Shown one piece after another: positions 10,658 to 24,225 of a stretch of 64,000 nucleotides of DNA. Where the stretch lies: the NCBI GenBank assembly GCA_002245135.1, contig NGBS01000293.1, positions 62,001 to 126,000 of the forward strand, given 5' to 3'. Both the position numbers and the translations under genes were made by a program. How positions within the stretch are numbered: position 1 is the stretch's first letter; every line of letters starts with the position of its first letter. The notes beneath the pieces are model-generated. The model was not told the DNA's origin, did not search any database, and saw only the letters and a list, made by a program, of their open reading frames with translations. This DNA comes from Proteromonas lacertae. Its lineage: Eukaryota > Sar > Bigyra > Opalinata > Proteromonadidae.

Positions 10658-13600
10658 ATGTTTGGAAAGAAGAAAGACGGTGGTTCTTTCTCTGAGGGTG
10701 ATGGAGTATAGATCCATACATATATCTTTTATTTCTTATAGATTGGGACAGATCACGATGTGTCAGGTGTATTACAAAATGTGTTCTTTTTTGGTGCTTT
10801 TCCAGACCAAAAGACATTCAAAGTAACATTTATTTAATTATAATATGTAGGATATGCCAAAATTGAGAATGATTGATATACATCCTGTTAAAACATGGGT
10901 ATTAGTAGTTAGTGAAGATGAAAGAATAGGAATATGGGATTATGAGCAATGCACAATTATTCTAGACACAACTGCACAAGTATCTATTTATTATAAGTAA
11001 TTATCAATAGCATATTGTAAATACTGTATATGAAGATGCAAAAATGCATAATTCATTATTATCAATAAAAGGATACAGAGCATCTTCCCGTCGTCCAGAA
11101 GTTCCACCACTAGAGATGAAAAAGCCATTTCAACTAGGTGTATTACAATCTGCACTATTCTATGATGATGAAGTATGCATGTGGCTAACTTCCTCGCCTC
11201 AAACCTCAGTCGAGCTTAAACAACATTATATATTATTATCAGGTCCAAATGGTATATGCTTATTCGATTATAAAGAAAACCTTGCATGTTGGATATCTTG
11301 TGATAAACTTGGTCAAAAAAATGGTTCAATTACCTACTGTAGTCCAATTAACTCAACTACTATCCTAATAGGAACCAATGATGGTTCATTGATTTTCTAT
11401 GACTTAACACACTACAAAGTTGGACATTTAGTAAAAGCTCACTTGAAATCTGTCCAAAGAATAGTTTCTATTCCACTCTATACATTCACTAATTCTTGCC
11501 CAGATTTCAACCATTCTGATCCATTAGTACGGTTTATTAGTTATTCCACCAATGGTAGTGCTATCTTATGGAATATTGAGAATGTAAATGAAGAGAATAA
11601 ATATTATAAATATAATTTAGATGCAGTAACTCATAAAGGTGGAATAACATCATTAAACTATGATTTAGATAATGATCTGATTATAACCTATGGTTCTGAT
11701 AAGAAATTGAATATTTATGATTTAAAATCATTACCTGAACAACAACCTGGAAGTCTTGAACAAACGATTACATTCAAATATCAATTAAAAAATATTCAAA
11801 AAGCAGCATTTTCATCTATCACAATTGCACCATCTTTACCTGGATTTATATTAGCATGTAATAAACATTCTAGTTTATTAGCCTTATCATTATATGAGAA
11901 TAAAGATTCCAAATCATCCTCACCGTTAATGTATAATTTAGGTAATTGTGCTGGATTTTATCAAGGTTTACCACCTAAAATGACTAGTATAGGAGTGTAT
12001 AGACATCCACTAAGATCAACAATAGTAATACTAGCCACAACACAAGGTATATTTGGTATACAATTACGAGAAAGTGTTCCTTATCCATTGATCTCCAAAG
12101 AAATATGGAGTAAGAATAAAGAAATAGCGAATAATGATGAGAATATAGATGGAGTAGCTAAGAAGAATAGAATTACTGGTGAATTAGCTAGATGGTATTT
12201 AGAGAATACTATTGATTTAGATAGTGCTAATGATGCTGCTAGTAAAGGAATATATAAAGAGAATGAAACAATGATGTTATTAGGATATTGTACGAGAGAA
12301 TTAGATGAAACATGTGAAGGAGATGGAATATGTATTATATACTATATATATTATTATATATTTAGATTCATATAAAATAAAGACTAAAACTCCAATAGTT
12401 CATACTACACCACCCTATTATGTACCAGAAATAGAAATATTATCACGTCTGTTTGTATTAGAATTTAATCCAAAATTAAAGATTAGAGAAATGCCAATAT
12501 GGATATGTAATAGTACAGCCAAATTTATTACACTCTTCTGGAGAATGAATAGATTCTATTCATTATTCAAAATTAATGATTATGGCGAGAAATTGTCATT
12601 AAGATTGATAGATAAAGGAAATGTAATAGATTTTGTTTGGTCACATAATGAAAATCAATATGCAGTAGTTCAAGATAAGGCTGGTAAAGCAACAACAATA
12701 GATTTAAAGGAAATACAACCAAATTGTGAAATTGTTACTAAAACTGTAGAAATCAATGTAAATGGTAATATTCATAAATTATACAGTGGACCATTGTTAG
12801 GTGTTGGTTTTACCGTTACAAAGAATAACAATTCTGAGGATAAATTTCAATTTTTTAATTGGAAGCCAGAAATACCCAAACCCAAGCCAAAAGAAGATCC
12901 GAATGCTGTAGCAGCTGCACCAGTGGTAGTTGTATCACCAGAATCTAAAGATGATGAGAATGAAACACCTTCTGAAACACCAACACCAGTAGTTGAAACA
13001 CCATCAACAGTACCACAGCCATCTCCACCACCACCAGAGAAGAAGGAAGAATCTAAACCAGAAGAACCACCTAAAGAAGAACCACCAAAAGAACCTAAAC
13101 CATCAGAAACTCCAAAAGAAGGTAGTGGAGAAGGAGGTGAAAAGAAGCATCATCATCACAAACATCATCATAAGAAAGATAAGGATGGTAAAGGCGGTGA
13201 TGAGAGTGAATCAGCAGCTGAAACACCTAGAGAAGGAGGTGAAGGAGAAGGTGGTGAAAAGAAGAAGCATCATCATCATAAACATCACCATAAGAAAGGT
13301 GAAAGAAGTTTATCATCATCAATGAGATCTGATTCTGAACCAAATGTGCCATTACCAGAAACTGAGAAACCTGTTGCAACATTAGAACCAGTACATGAAC
13401 ATGATGAATTACCTCCACCACCAGCATCAGAAGCACCAAAAGAAGAAGAAGAAGCAACACCTGCACAACCTGCTGTCCCAGTAGAAGAAGTACCCAAAGG
13501 TGGTGAAGAGAATTTACCAAAGGATAATGCAGAAGATGCAGAAGAGACTGATGGTGGTGATGATAAGAAGAAAGATAAGAAGAAGAAACATCATCATCAT

Positions 13601-15677
13601 AAGAAAGATAAAGATAAGGATAAGAAAGAAGGAGATGATAAACCTAAAGAAGATGATAAGCCAAAAGAAGAAGAAAAACCTAAAGAAGATGATAAGCCAA
13701 AAGAAGAAGAAAAGCCAAAAGAGGAAGAAAAACCAAAGGAGGAAGAAAAACCAAAAGAAGATGAGAAACCAAAGGAAGGCGAAGAAGCAGCTCCAGCAGA
13801 AGGTGGTGAAGGTGAAGAAAAGAAGAAAAAGAAGCATCACAAAAAAGATAAAGATGGAGAAGGTGGTGAAGGAGGAGAAGGAGAAGAAAAGAAGAAGAAA
13901 AAACACCATAAGAAAGACAAAGACGGAAAGGAAGGAGAAGGTGGAGAAGGTGGAGAAGGAGGTGATGGAGAAAAGAAGAAGAAAAAGCATCACAAGAAGA
14001 AGGAAGGTGAAGAAGGAGGAGAAGGTGGTGAAGGTGGCGAAGGTGAAGAAAAGAAGAAGAAGAAACACCATAAGAAGAAGGATAAAGATGGTAAAGAAGA
14101 AGGTGGTGAAGGTGAAGCAGCAGCACCACCACCTAGTGAACCAGCTCCACCATTACCATTACCAATGGAAGCGCCATCTGCAGGAGCAGTACCTCCAGCT
14201 ACAATCACACCCAAACCAGCAATACCACCACCACAAGAGGAAGAGAAATTAGAACCATTCCTAAAACCATTAGGTGCAGTATTACCACAACCACAGATAT
14301 TGTGTTATAATGATCGATATTCAAGATGTGCATTGTTATATCCAACCTTTATACAAATGTATATATACATATATATTATTATTATTTATTTATATATTAG
14401 ATTTGCTACTACAGATGTATGGACTCCAATTGGTACAATCTATAAACACTGTCAATCTGCCTTATGGTATCATGATTCTTTATTTGTTGTTACTCCAACT
14501 GAAGTTATTGTTTTATTCCCTGATGAAAATGGAACTAATCAATTCGTATTAGCTTCAAGATCAGTAGCAGATCAAGCAATGGATCATGTATATATATATA
14601 ACTATTATTATTTAATAGTTATTACCACAACGAAGAGATGCTGAATGTGATCCAGTTTACATGCAATTAGAAGAAGATAATATTCCGCCAATACAAATAA
14701 TGCGACCAGGTTATCATTCAATAGTAGGAGTGTTTAATTTGTGTTTAATTGTAGCAACTACTGATAAATTGGTATATCCAATATCATTGAAACATCCATT
14801 GATTATTATTAATATGTTGATTAATTCACAAGAAGTATATATATTATATATTTTATATATATTATATATATAGATATCACGTGCAATTGAATGGACTAAT
14901 AGACTTCCACCAGCTCAACAGAATGTAATTGGTAGAGTATTAATAAGAAGAGGACTCTTACCAGAGTCATTAGATATAAAGGAATTAGATCGAACTTTAA
15001 GAGTGAAAGTATTAATAGAATTAAACAAACCAAAAGAATTATTTGATTTATTTGAGAAAGAACAGAACATTGAGTGTTATAGAGATGATTCGAATAAAGT
15101 GAATGAATTTAACAGCATTCCAGTAACTCCATTATATAAGAAAGTGTTAATATTGTTTGGAACGAATGGAAAGAAAGATTATTTATTAAAAATACACAAA
15201 TATTTTGAAGATAATCGACGATATGAAGATTGTGAATTTACAGCGTTGTTATTATCTAAAACCAATCCTGATATATTCTTACAAACATTGAAATTAACCA
15301 ATAGATATGCAGAAGCAACTGCATTTGCAAAAGCTACTAACAATAAACAAGGAAAAGAACTTGTAGAAGAATGGAATAAATGGTTAATAGAATATTCTCA
15401 ACTTACTCCATCACTTCAGAACTTGGAAATTAAATCAACAGGTGTATCTGGTGGTAGTGGAGGAAGTGGATTAGGAGGTGGAGGAACAACAACAACAACA
15501 ACAACAACAGTAAGAAAGAGAGGAGCTAAAGGAGCAGCAAGTGAAACTAAAGCTGAGATTGGTGGTGCTAAGAAAGGATTGAAAGGTAAGAAGGATGAAA
15601 AGAAAGAGGAAAAGAAAGAAGAAGGAGGAGTTAAAGCTAGACCTGTGATGAGAAAACGAGGTGCTAAAAAGACATAA
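10658..15677 (+). CDS. TSET coat complex subunit TWD40-1-like (TTRAY)
   Basis: Eight exons give 1,592 residues; exons 4 and 5 hold most of it. It follows plant TWD40-1 in order. An N-terminal propeller (MIDIHPVKTWVLVVSEDERI, then LQSALFYDDEVCMW) is followed by a second propeller (LYSGPLLGVGF, QFFNWKPE, VLPQPQILCYNDRYSRCALL, ALWYHDSLFVVTPTEVIVLF). A coatomer-like alpha-solenoid then starts at LVYPISLKHPLI and ISRAIEWTNRLP and ends near EEWNKWLIE. TSET is an adaptor/coatomer-related complex of the plasma membrane (TPLATE in plants). Residues about 700-1155 are a Pro/Glu/Lys/His low-complexity insert inside the second propeller. A second basic tail follows the solenoid. Start 10658 opens a short exon, MFGKKKDGGS. 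Other TSET subunits are not in this window. Confidence 0.82.
12893..14250 (+). repeat. low-complexity K/H/E/G/P repeat tract inside TWD40-1
   Basis: About 450 codons of imperfect tandem repeats. There are PKEE/PKED runs (about 13630-13780) and repeated GGEGEEKKKKKHHKK-type units (about 13800-14090). Histidine clusters of four recur (near 13146, 13266, 13586). The tract produces long spurious antisense open frames rich in Phe or Leu. Confidence 0.9.
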
Positions 15678-15796
15678 ATAATACTATTTGTAATTAATTT
15701 ATTATGTTATTTTTAATATATAGATATTGTTTGTTTAATGAATTATATACTTTTCAATTTGACATGAAATAATTTAAGAATAAAAAGTATTAATTA

Positions 15797-17359
15797 TTAT
15801 AATCTATTATTAGAAACTAACACATTTCCTTCTTGAATAGTTGGATTATACCCTCTCTCACGTACTGGAGGCATTTGTACATTCGTCTTACCATTCACAA
15901 CCAATAATGGATTATAACTTGTAAGTACTTCATCATTTACTGCTATACCATCTAGATATCTCTTTAATAGATCTTGCAACTCTGAATTCTCAGCTTTTAA
16001 TCTATCTCTTTCTCTTTCTATTGCTAATTTATCAACCATAACTTTATTAAATTTCTTATAAAAATGATCCAGTGAATTCCATTCTTCGATTTCTTTCTCA
16101 TTATCTAAGAATTTTGAATGATATTCTTTAACTTCTTCTTCTTTTTGTTCGTATTGTTTTGATGCATTTTGTACTGCTTTCATCATCTCATTTGATGCTT
16201 CTTCTGCTACAGCTTCATCTTCAACACTCGATGTATAAAAGGGTAAGACTTTTTCTCTTTCAGTTTCATATTTTCTTGCCATTTCTGCATATTTTAATAA
16301 TCTAATTCCTTGTTGTTTTGCATCTTCTAATACTTGGTTAGTTTGATGAGCTGTTTTAGTCAATTCTATTAATCGACCATTCTGTATATCTCTAAATTGA
16401 TTCATCCTGTTCTTTAATTCTTGATAATGTTTTGTTACACTGTCTTTTTCAGCTTTTACAGCTTTATTTCTTTCTTCACATTCTCTTATATTGGATTTTA
16501 TCTTTGTTCTCCAATGAGCTATACTATCCTGTAGTCTATTGATTTTTCTGATTTTTATTGTGATTTCTCGAGTTAATTCCTGGTCCTTTTTGGTTAGCTT
16601 TTTAAAATCGGCTGTTATTTGATCTGTATTTTGTAAATAATTTAAATGAGCTGCTTCAAAATGTTTTTCTAATTCCATTATTTGACTTTCTAACGTAATT
16701 CTTAATACATTCAATTCTTCTAGATTTTTATTTCTTAATTCTTCTCTTGCTTGATCATGATCTTGTCTTTCTTCGTTTTCTCTTTCTTTTTCTTCTTCTT
16801 CGACTGTTAACATTACATCTTCTAATTCTTTTTTATCTTTAGCATGACCTTCTTCTATTTGTCTCTTTTCTGCTGCAAATTCTGATTCTAATTCATGTAA
16901 TTCTTTTTGAAATTGAGATTCTAAAGCTAATAATCTACTATCTTGTAATTCTATTAATCTATCCATATTTTGTAAATGACGACGAAGTGCTACTAAATAT
17001 TGTTCATCAGCTTCTTCCAAATCTCGATCCAACATCTGGATTATAGCGTCCTTCCTATCAATATTTCTTTCGTGGCTCTGAGATAAAACTTCCAATTCTT
17101 TCCTTAAACTTTCAACTTTTGCCATTCTCATTATCTTTCGCCACTGTTCATCAATCTTCCTTTGGTTTCTCTTAGATAATTCCATTTCAGCTAGTAATCT
17201 GTTTTGTAAATATTTTCGAGCTTCTTCAGCCATTTTACGAGCTAGTTCCATTTGATCGAATTGTCTTAATTTATCATCGAGGGCTTTGTGAGCATCTGAC
17301 TTCTCTGTTTTCTTCGTGCTCACACTCATACCCTTCATCTTCTTTCGTAACTTTGCCAT
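15797..17359 (-). CDS. DRC2: nexin-dynein regulatory complex subunit 2 (DRC2/CCDC65)
   Basis: A single exon of 520 residues, close to the 484 of human CCDC65. It is almost entirely coiled coil. The diagnostic stretch is AIIQMLDRDLEEADEQYLVA followed by LQNMDRLIELQDSRLLALE. The later segment QDSIAHWRTKIKSN fits the DRC1/DRC2 family. DRC2 forms the base plate of the nexin link with DRC1 along the doublet microtubule and is needed for ciliary motility. It lacks the length of DRC1 (about 700 residues), so DRC2 is preferred. It is one of few intronless genes here. It lies upstream of, and on the same strand as, nothing related; its 5' region faces the tail end of the large surface-protein gene. 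Confidence 0.86.
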   Translation of the reverse strand: MAKLRKKMKGMSVSTKKTEKSDAHKALDDKLRQFDQMELARKMAEEARKYLQNRLLAEMELSKRNQRKIDEQWRKIMRMAKVESLRKELEVLSQSHERNIDRKDAIIQMLDRDLEEADEQYLVALRRHLQNMDRLIELQDSRLLALESQFQKELHELESEFAAEKRQIEEGHAKDKKELEDVMLTVEEEEKERENEERQDHDQAREELRNKNLEELNVLRITLESQIMELEKHFEAAHLNYLQNTDQITADFKKLTKKDQELTREITIKIRKINRLQDSIAHWRTKIKSNIRECEERNKAVKAEKDSVTKHYQELKNRMNQFRDIQNGRLIELTKTAHQTNQVLEDAKQQGIRLLKYAEMARKYETEREKVLPFYTSSVEDEAVAEEASNEMMKAVQNASKQYEQKEEEVKEYHSKFLDNEKEIEEWNSLDHFYKKFNKVMVDKLAIERERDRLKAENSELQDLLKRYLDGIAVNDEVLTSYNPLLVVNGKTNVQMPPVRERGYNPTIQEGNVLVSNNRL

Positions 17360-17432
17360 ATTGCTCTAAATAGTATAAAACGGTTGCTTTCTCAAAATAA
17401 TTTTTCATAACCCCATAATATTCTTTTATGAA

Positions 17433-17443
17433 ATATCCGTTTT
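17433..17443 (-). promoter_or_regulatory. recurrent upstream motif, DRC2 copy (ACGGATAT core)
   Basis: The sense strand reads AAAACGGATAT, 73 nt before the DRC2 start, matching the GAAACGGATAT motif in 10 of 11 positions. Confidence 0.28.
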
Positions 17444-17574
17444 TAATTTTTTAAAACTCAATTATCTCATTCTGTTGTTGATATACATCATAATATTATG
17501 TATTATTTTTTATTATTCAAAATAATTCAACAAAAAGTAATAATAAAGTATGAAAGTTATCATTATATATCAAG

Positions 17575-20500
17575 TTATATTCTTACTCCTCCTCCTACTT
17601 GTTTATCAGTTATTGGAATCTTTTTTAAGGTAGATTTAGATGTACTTCTTTTTCTAAATATTCCTGTTCTTAATAAACAAAATACAATCACTAATATCAC
17701 AATTAATCCACCTGCTATTGATCCAACTGTTATTCCAGCTATTGCTCCACTACTTGTTTCACATTCACTTTCATCAACTACACTCCAAACACCTTTATTC
17801 TCATCAGTTAATAGACATTTTCTTTTCTTCATTCCACTTTTACTTCCTCCACATTTTATTGATACTTCTTTTCCTCCTTTCTCAGCTGGAGTTCTTGGAA
17901 ATCCAGAATCAGATTCACAAAATACTGCATCAAATTCTATCTCCACTTCTACAGTCTCAATCTCTATTGATGGAGGATTTCGAATTGTAAAGGTATATTT
18001 CGTTTTTTCTACATATTCTAATGGTGATCCATATATTTCTCCAGATTTTGAATCTAAGGATAAGCCTTTAGGTAATTCTGGATTTACTGAAATTTCAAGA
18101 TTTGTTCCAACTGCAACAAATAAATATACTGATTTTACTGATTCACCAAATTGGAATATTTTATTTGATATTTTTGTTGATGGAACTATCACTGGAATAT
18201 CAGGAATTGAACATGATAATATAAATGAAAATGAAACTTGTTTTCCACTTCCACTTATTAAGATTGTGGTATTTACTGCATCAAAACTATTAGATATATA
18301 ACCACTTATTCTTCCTTTCGAAGAATCAAATTTCAAAGTTGAGAATGGAAGATTGGGTATGATTGAATAAACTAAATTCTTTCCAGTTATTCTTCCTAAT
18401 TCCAATCCTTCATATTCTTTTCCACCTTCGATTGTTATATTATCTTCATGTCTAATTATTACTAGTTCTACAGATTCTTCAACATTTATTGTGATTGGAT
18501 TGGATATTTCACCAGCATTATTATGACATTTGAATGTATATGATTTATTACTTGGTGGTTCTACATTTACTTTTCCACTTATTATTCCACTATTTTCATC
18601 AAATTTTAATCCTTCAGGTAATGCTGGTTCAATTGAATATAATATAGTCTTTGCAACACATTGATATGGTTGAATATCATCATAATTCATTCCAAATATC
18701 ATTTTCACTTCTTTTTCATATTTTATATTATTTGGTTTGATTGGTAATGTCACATTCATTTCAATTGTTATTTCAACATAATCAACTTCATTTGAAGCTG
18801 TGAATTTACTTCTCATAGAATTCTCTTCAATCACCATTCCAGAAATTAAACCACTTCTTTTGTCTAAACTCAATCCATTTGGCAATTTATCTACACTATA
18901 TTCAATATTTTCACCTATCACATAAAATAATTTCAATTCTTTATATTCTTTACCAGCGTCTAATATCACTGATTCATTACTCCACATTACTATTGGATTT
19001 TTGGAAGGTAAAACAGTTATGAATATTTCAATTGTTATACCTTCATCACTTCCTGAATAAGCATTATTAGCTTTGAAATAAACTGGTTTTGATGATTCTT
19101 CAATATATGCTTGACCAGATATTAAACCAGTTTTATTATCTATTCTTAAGCCACTTATTTCAGGATTCATTGAATAGAATACATCTTTTCCTGAAACTGT
19201 GAATAATCTCACATTTTCATAAAAATCACCTGCTTTGAATGTATAAGATGTTTCTTTACTAATTAAAGATGGACTTTCATCACATGTATTTTCGATTTCA
19301 TTCCACCATTTATCATTATTACAGTATAATGTTCGATTTCCTGTTATACCTGATGTTTTACATCCAATGGTTATTTCTGTTCCAGTTACAGTTTCTGGTA
19401 TATCTTCTGCAGCTTCACAATATCTTAATGGACATAAATGGAAATTTATATCATAAACCTCAAAAGCATCATAACTACTTAAAGTGTTTGTTACATTGAA
19501 TCTAATTGCTGAATACATAACAGAAGTAGTATAATTGGAAAATACTCTCTTTAAATTATCTGGATAAGTTATACCAGTAAAAGATCCAATTAAAATCCAT
19601 TTTGAATTGTAATATCCTTCCACTGAAAAATCTTTTGGACCATTATTTTTAGAATATGCATAAATACTGAATTGATTGAAATATGTGTGAAGATGATCTT
19701 TATATCTCATTATTGCCCAACCAGGAAGTTTGTTATAAAACCATTCTGAATTAGGATTTTCATCAAATCCATAAGCTGCATGAAAAGCAGAATTACTGGT
19801 ATTTGTTTCAGTTACCATTTTTGAGTATTTATTAAGAATTAAACAATCTTCTTTACTTCCAATTATTCTTAATAAAGATGAACTTATTTTAGGGAAATTA
19901 TCTTCACCATTGAATTTGTGTAATTCAATCGAAATTTCAACTGGATTTTCTTCTAACCAAGGAATTGGAAGAATAAACACTTCATCTGTTAAAACATCAT
20001 ATCGATTATTTGCCATTGTATCTGGAGATATTTCACCATTTGGTAAATTATTTCGAAAGATTTCTTTTCCATTCACTTTTATTATTATTCCACTTATATA
20101 ACTCACTTTTAAAGCAAATCCATTATATTTATCTTCATAATCAAATACATCTATCTTTCGAATATAAATCACATTTCCAGATACTTTGTTTAATTCAGAT
20201 AATTTGGATTTTGACCATGTTAAATGTTCAGCATTTGGATTATCCCAACCATCTTCATATTCAATTGAATTTTCCCATTCTGCATTATAATCATAATCTA
20301 ATGTTGAATAAAAACTCTTTTCCAGTTTTGAAACATCCTTAGATAAAGATGTTCTATCCACTGGAATTCCATCAACTAATACATCTATAAAACCATTCCC
20401 ATAACCTGAATATTTATCACTGGATCTATAAACTGCTGTATATTCATCTTTTGATAAACAATATTCATACTCATATATTCTATCACTTTCCCATTTTTCA

Positions 20501-23500
20501 TTTTCTCCAACTAAATCAGTAAGTAAAATATTATTCATTTCAGATGTTTTATAGAGAGAAAATCCCCATTTATTTGGATTAGTTTTTGCACTTCCATTCA
20601 CATGAATTGTAATTAATGATTTACCTAGTTTTGGACATACTTTACTTTTTATTTCACCATAAAATGTTAAATTCAAAAATGTTGTATTTATGCCATTCAT
20701 ATTTGATCCCACTATTTTATATTGTTGTTTTGGTGATTCTTCTGTTACTACACCAGTTATTTCACAATTTATTTTATTAAAATGTAAAAACGAAGGTAAT
20801 TCTGGTGATATTTCACAATTATCTAATACATGAACTTTAGGCTTGATTTTTACATCTTCATTCAAAAAATATTCATCTATTATATTTGAGTAATCTATAG
20901 TTGGAGATTTTATTACAGTATTTATATTAATTTTATCTGTTGTAAAGTATGTTACTTCAACTCTATCAGCAAGTTTTCCATCAGTGTAAAATTCAAACAA
21001 AAATGTTCCAGAAGATGACGAATATTGAGTATCATCATACTGAAATATATAATCTCCAGGAATTAAACAAAGAGATGGAAAATATAATGGAGGTGATCCT
21101 TTTGGAATTGTATAATCTTTAATTAAAGTGCTATTTGAATATTTATACTGACATGTAATCTTCTCTCTCGGATTAATTGTATCTACTACTTTCACAAAAT
21201 GAGGTTTATATTCACCTGAACATCCACTTATTACATTTGTTATAATTTTTCGACTTACATATTCACTATTTGAATAATAAGCTCGAATTTCTAATTCATA
21301 ATTATTTAAATAATCAGTTGGAAAGATTGTTATACTTCCACTATATTGATCATATGTAAATCCATCAGGAATAACTGGTAATTTATAAAAAATAACAGAT
21401 CCACTATCTATACTTATTAATAAATTACTTTTATATCCGATGAACAAATTCAATTCATCTACTATCGTTCCTTCATTATCTAAATCTTTTATATGTAAAC
21501 CTTGAGGTTTTACATCTCCTATCACTTTTATAGATATGGTTGTGTTTACTGTTGAACCATCAGATAATTTACCATTTATCACATAAGATTTCACATCTTG
21601 AACTGTTGTAGCTGTTCCTCGAATTGTACAACCTGATAACTCTAAACCAGGAGGTAAACTTGGCATTGATTCACACTCACTTATTATTTCATCTCCTTCG
21701 ATAAATGGAATATTGTCAGATATTCGATTATTCACTATATATACTGCATAACTAACTCGATATTCAAAATCTCTTCTTGGAACAAAATATAAAACATCTT
21801 TCAATTCTTTAAACTCTGAATCTAACTCATTCTTATAAGATAATTTTATTCCACTTCCTCCTACATTCTTCATGTAATTCACTCTTATGAAGTGATATCC
21901 TTCACTCAAATATTTTATTCCTGTTTTGCAACTCCAATCATGAATTCCTTTGTGGTTGATTATCTCAATAAAATCAATAAATAACCAAGATCCTTGAACA
22001 GATGTTAAATTGAATGTATAATTTCCTGATCTTTCTATCTTTATATAACCTTCCCAATTTACTCCAAATTCACTGGCAAAATTGGGAGTTAAACCATCCC
22101 AAATTGATTGGATTGGATTATATTCTTCATTTATTTCATCTTCTAATCGAATTATTTCAGTTGTTACACCTTCACTTGAAGGAGTATAAGGATTTAAACA
22201 ACTTGTGTCAAATTCATCAGATTTTAGATAATAAGCGACTATTCCTTTTATATATTTATCAATTATATCAATATGGATTTTCACTTCATTTGTTGTGGAT
22301 GTTTCTGTTGAACATTCCACTCTTAATTCTAGATTTATCACTTCATTTATTTGTCCTTTCAATATATGGTTTGTAACATCAACTATTATTCGATCATCTC
22401 CTGTTCTACATTCACTTGCTACTCCTCTTTCGATCTTAAATGGAATTTCAAAATAAGAATTCATTGGCATTGTAAAATATTCACTATCAAATGATAAATA
22501 AGAAACTACATTATATTCTACTAATGATTGATAATAATGAATTAACTTTTCTTCTTCTTCATTTGGTAATTTCCATTTCAACATTAATCTATAAGTTGAA
22601 TTATTATCCATTTCAGTACAAGCACCTGAACCACATAAATCCTGTTTTAATGAATAATGACCAATTATTTTGATTTTATGATAGCCAGATGATAATTGAG
22701 CTGGCACATATTTATCTGATTTATTCCACACACTGCATTTAGTAGAATAATAGGTCCAATCAATTCTATATTCATAACCTTTTTCAGCAAAACTATAATA
22801 GATGCCATCGTCAATAAATGCTTCGAAAGTAGTAAAATCAGAATTTCTATGAAAAGAGTATTCACCATTCTTTGGAGCATAAAATGCTCCTTCCATTGTA
22901 TAATTCCAATATAATACATTATGACTTGATAAAAATCCATCTAATTTATTATCCCATACTGAATAAGCATCTTCTCCATCTAATCCATCTAAATTGTCAA
23001 TTGTTGTTTCTTTACTGTTGTATATTGTTTTTATTGCCTCTTCAATACCACATTTAAAATTATTTACATGATCTACTTTTATATTCAATCCAGATTTTAT
23101 TACTTCATCAGCTTTGGAGATTATTATTGTGGTTGGAGTTTTACTTTTACCAGCTGGATTTTCACCATTTATTGTTATTCTAATATTATTAAATATCATC
23201 TACATATACGTTATTGGATCTTCAGGAGGTGCTAATTCATCTATTTCTAATATTCCATCATCAGAGATTGATATTGGATACGAACCAGATGGATTAAAAC
23301 TAATTGACCAACTTTTCACTCTCTTGTCACTTTTACAAGGAAAGGAATCTATTTGTTTTGCTCCAATTGTCAATTTAACTAATCCACATGTTAAACTATT
23401 GGGTATATCCCAAACTATACAAGTAATTCTAAATTTATACTTTTCATTTCGATATTAGTTTTTATTACTAAACCATCTGGTGTTTCTAATGAAACAGTAT

Positions 23501-23769
23501 AATTGGCTTGATATTCTTCAAGTGGAATACCACTAATTTCACCAGTTGTTGAATCTAATCTTAACCCTTTACTCAATGAAGGTGAAATTGAAAATTTTCC
23601 TCCTTCAATAGTAATATTTGGATGATTTGGAGTAATCTCATTTCTAACAACATAATCTGGTTTAGGATTATCATAACTGAAAGATTGCTCAGCTTGTGTA
23701 TAAGCTAAGCAAAAACCTATAAATAAAATACACACATATACAAATAATAAAAAATGCAATATATTGCAT
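17575..23769 (-). CDS. giant type I surface protein with PA14, discoidin-like and Ig-like domains
   Basis: Four exons (introns 23717-23741, 23415-23440 and 23180-23209) give 2,037 residues. The spliced start MQYIAFFIICFCLAYTQAEQ is a good signal peptide. Then come, in order, an Ig-like (He_PIG) unit, two PA14-like domains (about 235-390 and 500-650; LYWNYTMEGAFYAPKNGEYS and VNWEGYIKIERSGNYTFNL) and more Ig-like units. A discoidin-like domain follows at about 1290-1420. Next are a small Cys module, five or six Ig-like units with the LPxGLxLDxxSGxISG pattern, and a second Cys module (about 1923-1976). A transmembrane helix (AGGLIVILVIVFCLL) and a basic 30-residue tail close the protein. PA14 and discoidin folds bind carbohydrate, so an adhesin or surface receptor is likely by inference. 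Confidence 0.8.
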
Positions 23770-24225
23770 TTGTGTTTCTTGTTTTTTTAAGTTTTTCTTG
23801 TATTTTTTGATATAAAAATCATACAACTAAATTTTGTTTATTATCATTGTTCATTAAGACTTTAAATAGGTTATGAAGTATGTTATTGTATAAATCTCAA
23901 TAAATAATTTCACAAATTATTAGATAATGAATAAATATTTATATAACACATGTCTACACACGAATTATTTTATAATGAAAAAAGGTTATATTGATTACAT
24001 AACACTTCTTGTTTAAAAATTCTCAAAACTTTAGCGTATAACACATTAGGAATAAATATTAGTAGATATAGCATATTTAACTTATTTAATAATCTAAAAT
24101 GTTATATCAGTTAGAGTTTTCTTAAGGTAATTAGCTATGAATGTTTTTAAAAAGAAATAATTCTAAATATCCCTTACAGAAAGATTAAATATTTATTCAA
24201 TATACACTTCAAATTACTATTTCAT
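23770..24225. other. intergenic, 456 bp, nothing recognised
   Basis: AT-rich spacer between the surface-protein start and the end of FkbM copy 2. No open frame, repeat or RNA structure could be supported. Confidence 0.5.

Noticed and set aside
13514-14071. Long antisense open frame rich in Phe/Leu
   Set aside because: It is the mirror of the GAA/AAG-rich repeat tract in TWD40-1. It has no protein-like composition and several overlapping frames show the same effect.
12893-14250. Histidine runs suggesting vector-derived affinity tags
   Set aside because: Runs are scattered, variable and embedded in native repeats inside a conserved gene.
17498-18301. Plus-strand frame of 267 codons over the surface-protein tail
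   Set aside because: It overlaps the well-supported minus-strand gene, has no recognisable domain and mirrors its low-complexity codons.
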